A stretch of 64,000 nucleotides of DNA from Streptomyces sp. SKN60 (lineage in GTDB: Bacteria > Actinomycetota > Actinomycetes > Streptomycetales > Streptomycetaceae), in assembly GCF_026236535.1 (NCBI RefSeq), contig NZ_JAHTMW010000008.1:1-64000 (forward strand), written 5' to 3'. Below are positions 60,366-64,000 of the stretch, one piece after another (positions within the stretch are counted from its first letter, which is position 1; each line of letters begins with the position of its first letter). The translations under genes were made by a program, and so were the position numbers. The notes under the pieces are model-generated. The model had not been told where the DNA came from. It searched no databases and saw nothing but the letters and a program-made list of their open reading frames with translations.

Positions 60366-61943
60366 GTGGCCGTGACCGAACCAGCTCCGGCCGTACCACC
60401 GGGCGCGCGGAGCCGCGAGGAGCCGCGCGCGACCGGCGAGGGGGGCGCCCACGAGGGCATCCTGCGCCGTCAGGCGCAGCGCGAATCCGCCGCGCGCACC
60501 TACGCGCGCTCGCTGCCGATCGTCCCGGTCCGGGCCCGGGGACTCACCATCGAGGGCGCCGACGGGCGCCGTTACCTCGACTGTCTGTCCGGCGCGGGCA
60601 CCCTCGCCCTCGGGCACAACCACCCGGTGGTCCTGGAAGCCGTCCGCAAGGTCCTCGACTCGGGCGCCCCGCTGCACGTCCTGGACCTCGCCACCCCGGT
60701 CAAGGACGCCTTCGTCACCGAGCTGTTCGCCACCCTGCCGGCCGAGCTCGCGGCCGACGCCCGCATCCAGTTCTGCGGCCCGGCCGGCACCGACGCCGTC
60801 GAGGCCGCCCTCAAACTCGTCCGCACCGCCACCGGCCGGCGCGGTGTCCTCGCCTTCAGCGGCGCCTACCACGGCATGACGGCCGGCGCCCTCGACGCCT
60901 CCGGCGGCGCCGAGGACGTCCGGGTCGCCCGGCTGCCCTATCCGCGCGACTACCGCTGCCCGTTCGGCGTCGGCGGCGAGCGCGGCGCCGAACTCGCCGC
61001 CCGCTGGACCGAGACCGTCCTCGACGACCCGAAGAGCGGCATCCCCGACCCCGCCGGGATGATCCTCGAACCCGTCCAGGGCGAGGGCGGGGTCATCCCC
61101 GCCCCGGACAGCTGGCTGCGCCGCATGCGCGCGCTCACCGAGGCCCGCTCCATCCCGCTGATCGCCGACGAGATCCAGACCGGCGTCGGCCGCACCGGCG
61201 CCTTCTGGGCGGTCGACCACGCCGGCGTCGTCCCCGACGTGATGGTCCTCTCCAAGGCCATCGGCGGCTCCCTCCCGCTCGCCGTCGTCGTCTACAGGGC
61301 AGGGCTCGACGCCTGGGAACCGGGCGCCCACGCCGGCACCTTCCGCGGCAACCAGCTCGCCATGGCCGCGGGCGCCGCCACCCTCGCGTACGTCAGGGAG
61401 AACGGCCTCGCCGAGCGCGCCGGCCTGCTCGGCGCCCGCCTGATCGGCCGCCTCCAGGGCCTCGCCGCCGCCCACCCGTGCGTCGGGGACGTCCGGGGCC
61501 GCGGGCTGATGCTGGGGGTCGAACTGGTCGACCCGGAGTACGGGACGGGGCCCGGGGGCGGCGGTCCTGGGACCGCCGGCGCCGCCGGATCCGGAACGTC
61601 CGGTCCCGGGCGGTACGGCTCCGGGAGCGCCGGTCCGCGAGGCGCGGGTCCCGGGCTCGACGGTCCGGAGTCCGGAGCCGTCTGGGCCACCGGCCCCGGA
61701 ACCGACGGTCCCTCCGGCCTCACGCCGCCGCCCGACCCGGAGCTCGCCGCCGAGGTGCAGCGCCAGTGCCTCGACCGGGGCCTGATCGTCGAGCTCGGCG
61801 GTCGGCACAACGCCGTCGTCCGGCTGCTTCCCCCGCTCACCCTCACCGACGAGCAGGCGGAAGCCGTCCTCGACCGCTTCGCCGACGCCCTGGCCGCGGC
61901 CGAACGCGCCCACCGGTCCCGCCCGTCCGGGCCGTCCCGCTGA
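60366..61943 (+). CDS. Diaminobutyrate-type class III aminotransferase
   Basis: 525 residues, fold-type I PLP enzyme. [72 protein letters not shown] and the PLP lysine K297 ([12 protein letters not shown]) match 2,4-diaminobutyrate/4-aminobutyrate transaminases. With the NIS synthetase downstream, a role like RhbA/DAB-AT in siderophore precursor supply is likely. An insertion of about 58 Gly/Ser/Pro/Thr residues (about 394-452) interrupts the C-terminal part. GTG 60366 chosen on GGAGG 10 nt upstream. Confidence 0.83.
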   Translation: MAVTEPAPAVPPGARSREEPRATGEGGAHEGILRRQAQRESAARTYARSLPIVPVRARGLTIEGADGRRYLDCLSGAGTLALGHNHPVVLEAVRKVLDSGAPLHVLDLATPVKDAFVTELFATLPAELAADARIQFCGPAGTDAVEAALKLVRTATGRRGVLAFSGAYHGMTAGALDASGGAEDVRVARLPYPRDYRCPFGVGGERGAELAARWTETVLDDPKSGIPDPAGMILEPVQGEGGVIPAPDSWLRRMRALTEARSIPLIADEIQTGVGRTGAFWAVDHAGVVPDVMVLSKAIGGSLPLAVVVYRAGLDAWEPGAHAGTFRGNQLAMAAGAATLAYVRENGLAERAGLLGARLIGRLQGLAAAHPCVGDVRGRGLMLGVELVDPEYGTGPGGGGPGTAGAAGSGTSGPGRYGSGSAGPRGAGPGLDGPESGAVWATGPGTDGPSGLTPPPDPELAAEVQRQCLDRGLIVELGGRHNAVVRLLPPLTLTDEQAEAVLDRFADALAAAERAHRSRPSGPSR

Positions 61944-61992
61944 ACCCCGGACCGATTCCCGCCCGGTCCCCTCCCCCTCCCGAGGAAGTCCC

Positions 61993-63888
61993 GTGAACCC
62001 CATCACGACCACCCCCACGACCGACCCCGCGGCCCCGGCCACGAGCACCGCCACCGCCACCGCGCCGATCCCGCGCCAGTTCCCGGGCCCGCACCCCGGC
62101 CCGTACACCGGCGGGCAGAGCGACCCGGTCAAGGACGTGCAGAGCGACCCGCTGGACGACGCCGACCCCGCGCGCGCCGCCGACGCCGCCGCCGTCGAGA
62201 ACCTGCTGCGCTGCTGGGTACGGGAGAAGAACCTGCCGGCGCCCGAGCCCGGCGGCACCGGTGCGGGCGACACCCTGCGCGTCCCGCTCGACGCCAGCGG
62301 CACCGCCCTCCTCGTCCCGGTCCGCCACTGGTCGCCCACCGGCTGGCACCGCTTCGGCGCGCCCGCCCTGGAAGGGCTCCCCGGCACCGCGCCCGCCGTC
62401 GACGCCGTCACCCTCGCCGCCCTGCTCGGCCGGGAGACCGGCGGCTCGGGCGGCACCGAGGCCACCGAACTCGTCGGCCGGGTCGCCGACTCGGCCCGCC
62501 GCACCGCCGAGTTCATCGCCGAACGGCGCCGCGACCCGCGCCCCGCCCCCGGCGCCGACCTCTTCCTCAGCGCCGAGCAGTCCCTGCTGCTCGGCCACCC
62601 CCTCCACCCCACCCCCAAGAGCCGCGAAGGACTCTCCGAGGCCGAGGCCCGGCTCTACTCCCCCGAACTGCACGGCTCCTTCCCGCTGCACTGGATGGCC
62701 GTCGACACCGCCGTCCTCGCCACCGACTCCGCCTGGACCGAACAGGGCCGCCCGGTCGCCGCCGCCCAGCTCACCGCCGGCCTCGCCGAGGGGCTCGACC
62801 TCCCGGCCGGCACCGTCGCCCTGCCCCTGCACCCCTGGCAGGCCCGCGAGCTGCGGCACCGCCCCGCCGTCGCCGCCCTCCTCGACGCCGGACTCCTCCA
62901 CGACCTCGGCCCCTACGGCGACCCCTGGCACCCCACCTCCTCGGTCCGCACCGTGCACCGCCCCGGCGCCCGCGCCATGCTCAAGCTCTCCCTCGGCGTC
63001 CGGATCACCAACTCCCGCCGGGAGAACCTCCGCAAGGAACTCCACCGCGGCGTCGAGGTCCACCGACTGCTGCGCACCGGCCTCGTCGACCAGTGGCAGG
63101 CCGCCCACCCCGGCTTCGACATCGTCCGCGACCCGGCCTGGCTCGCCGTCGACACCCCCGACGGGCAGCCGCTGCCCGGCCTCGACGTGATGATCCGGCA
63201 CAACCCCTTCGGCCCCTCCGACGACGCCGTCTGCCTCGCCGGGCTCACCGCCCCGCGGCCCTGGCCCGGCTCGCCCCGGATGCGCTCCCGCCTCGCCGAC
63301 CTCGTGCTGCGGCTCGCCGCCCGCACCGGCCGGCCCACCACGGCCGTCGCCACCGAGTGGTTCCTCCGCTACCTCGACCTCGTGGTCCGCCCGATCCTGT
63401 GGCTGGACGGCCACGCCGGCGTCGCCCTGGAGGCCCACCAGCAGAACACCCTGGTCCTCCTCGACCCCGAGGGCTGGCCCACCGGCGGCCGCTACCGCGA
63501 CAACCAGGGCTACTACTTCCGCGAGTCCCGCCGCGACGAACTGGAGAGCCGGCTGCCCGGCATCGGCTCCGTCAGCGACACCTTCGTCTCCGACCAGGTC
63601 ACCGACGAGCGCTTCGCCTACTACCTCGGCATCAACAACGTCCTCGGCCTGATCGGCGCCTTCGGCTCCCAGCACCTCGCCGACGAGCGCGTGCTGCTCG
63701 CCGCCCTGCGCCGCTTCCTCACCGGCGCCACCGGCCTCGGCTCCCCGCTGCCGCACCGCCTCCTGGAGGCCGCCACCCTGCGCTGCAAGGCCAACCTACT
63801 CACCCGGCTGCACGGCCTCGACGAGCTCGTCGGCCCCGTCGACACCCAGTCCGTGTACGTCACCGTGACCAACCCGCTGCGCGCCTGA
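61993..63888 (+). CDS. IucA/IucC-family NRPS-independent siderophore synthetase
   Basis: 631 residues. Core motifs of the NIS family: [65 protein letters not shown], and a C-terminal FhuF-like region. It joins a carboxylate (citrate, succinate or an oxo-acid) to an amine or hydroxylamine with ATP. GAGGAAG precedes the GTG start. The N-terminal 65 residues are Thr/Pro/Asp-rich. Forty-nine nt after the aminotransferase gene, one operon. Which siderophore it makes cannot be told from the part present. Confidence 0.87.
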   Translation: MNPITTTPTTDPAAPATSTATATAPIPRQFPGPHPGPYTGGQSDPVKDVQSDPLDDADPARAADAAAVENLLRCWVREKNLPAPEPGGTGAGDTLRVPLDASGTALLVPVRHWSPTGWHRFGAPALEGLPGTAPAVDAVTLAALLGRETGGSGGTEATELVGRVADSARRTAEFIAERRRDPRPAPGADLFLSAEQSLLLGHPLHPTPKSREGLSEAEARLYSPELHGSFPLHWMAVDTAVLATDSAWTEQGRPVAAAQLTAGLAEGLDLPAGTVALPLHPWQARELRHRPAVAALLDAGLLHDLGPYGDPWHPTSSVRTVHRPGARAMLKLSLGVRITNSRRENLRKELHRGVEVHRLLRTGLVDQWQAAHPGFDIVRDPAWLAVDTPDGQPLPGLDVMIRHNPFGPSDDAVCLAGLTAPRPWPGSPRMRSRLADLVLRLAARTGRPTTAVATEWFLRYLDLVVRPILWLDGHAGVALEAHQQNTLVLLDPEGWPTGGRYRDNQGYYFRESRRDELESRLPGIGSVSDTFVSDQVTDERFAYYLGINNVLGLIGAFGSQHLADERVLLAALRRFLTGATGLGSPLPHRLLEAATLRCKANLLTRLHGLDELVGPVDTQSVYVTVTNPLRA

Positions 63889-63941
63889 CCGGTCCCCCCT
63901 CGCCGCCCAGCCCACCCCGACCGCCGAGAGGAGAGCGCCCC

Positions 63942-64000
63942 GTGCCTCCCACCGAAGCAGGCCCCGAAGCACGCCCCGGTGCCGCGCCGCCGCCCGGCAC
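63942..64000 (+). CDS. Start of a further siderophore-operon gene (cut by the window edge)
   Basis: GAGAGGAGAG (63926-63935) and GTG 63942 open a frame (MPPTEAGPEARPGAAPPPG...) that continues to the last base. Too short to identify. In comparable NIS clusters an N-acetyltransferase, a hydroxylase or a second IucA/IucC protein follows. Confidence 0.5.
   Translation, partial: MPPTEAGPEARPGAAPPPG

Overview
This is chromosomal DNA of an actinobacterium, almost certainly Streptomyces or a close relative. It is very GC-rich, third codon positions are strongly GC-biased, GTG starts are common, and many genes lack a Shine-Dalgarno sequence. From memory the gene order follows the S. coelicolor core region osaA-osaB-ftsK ... 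recA-recX ... gluDCBA-gluRK ... miaB-miaA-dapF-rshA-hflX. I see no rRNA, tRNA, insertion sequence, prophage or CRISPR array. This is core chromosome with a few accessory inserts.

Layout. 1-5.2 kb: the osmoadaptation pair OsaA (giant poly-HAMP hybrid kinase, cut by the left edge) and OsaB. 5.3-12.6 kb: ftsK, a RodZ-like protein, then the overlapping run rimO-pgsA-cinA-like-clgR. 12.9-19.6 kb: a small membrane protein, an SDR oxidoreductase, nei and a very large lhr helicase gene. 19.7-24.5 kb: an AraC regulator with azlCD, a prenyltransferase-fold-like protein, a DUF3046 protein and an AI-2E family permease. 24.5-28.7 kb: cydAB next to a NarL-type two-component system. 28.7-30.6 kb: recA-recX with two stacked DNA-damage promoters. 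30.7-33.8 kb: an unknown secreted protein and an FAD monooxygenase. 33.9-40.9 kb: the glutamate ABC transporter gluABCD, its divergent two-component system gluRK and an orphan TAXI receptor. 41.0-45.8 kb: an RCC1-repeat remnant, a LysR regulator and an operon of a four-carbon acid-sugar kinase, a PdxA2-like dehydrogenase and an unassigned TIM-barrel protein. 45.8-57.4 kb: miaB, a LigB-like protein, miaA, dapF, a RelA/SpoT homologue, an M1 peptidase and hflX. 57.5-60.0 kb: two tandem lipoprotein serine proteases. 60.4-64 kb: the start of an NRPS-independent siderophore-type cluster that runs off the right edge.

Links between genes. The DNA-repair genes share regulation: the same 10-base element TTGTCAGTGG precedes recA and, on the other strand, lhr, placed like the LexA-independent RecA-NDp (PafBC) promoter. 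recA also has a Cheo/SOS-like box inside a separate -35/-10 pair. The gluA promoter carries 11-bp-phased direct repeats just upstream of its -35, a good candidate GluR site. More than a dozen genes have a -10-like hexamer only 6-7 nt before the start codon and no SD, so leaderless transcription looks common here and helps fix several starts.

The least described pieces are the acid-sugar kinase operon, whose kinase is split by about 180 residues of charged and Ser/Gly/Pro repeats; the TAXI receptor facing the glutamate sensor kinase; a possible 37-codon peptide coupled at both ends between cinA and clgR; and the twin proteases. All functions are inferred by reading motifs; no database search was run.
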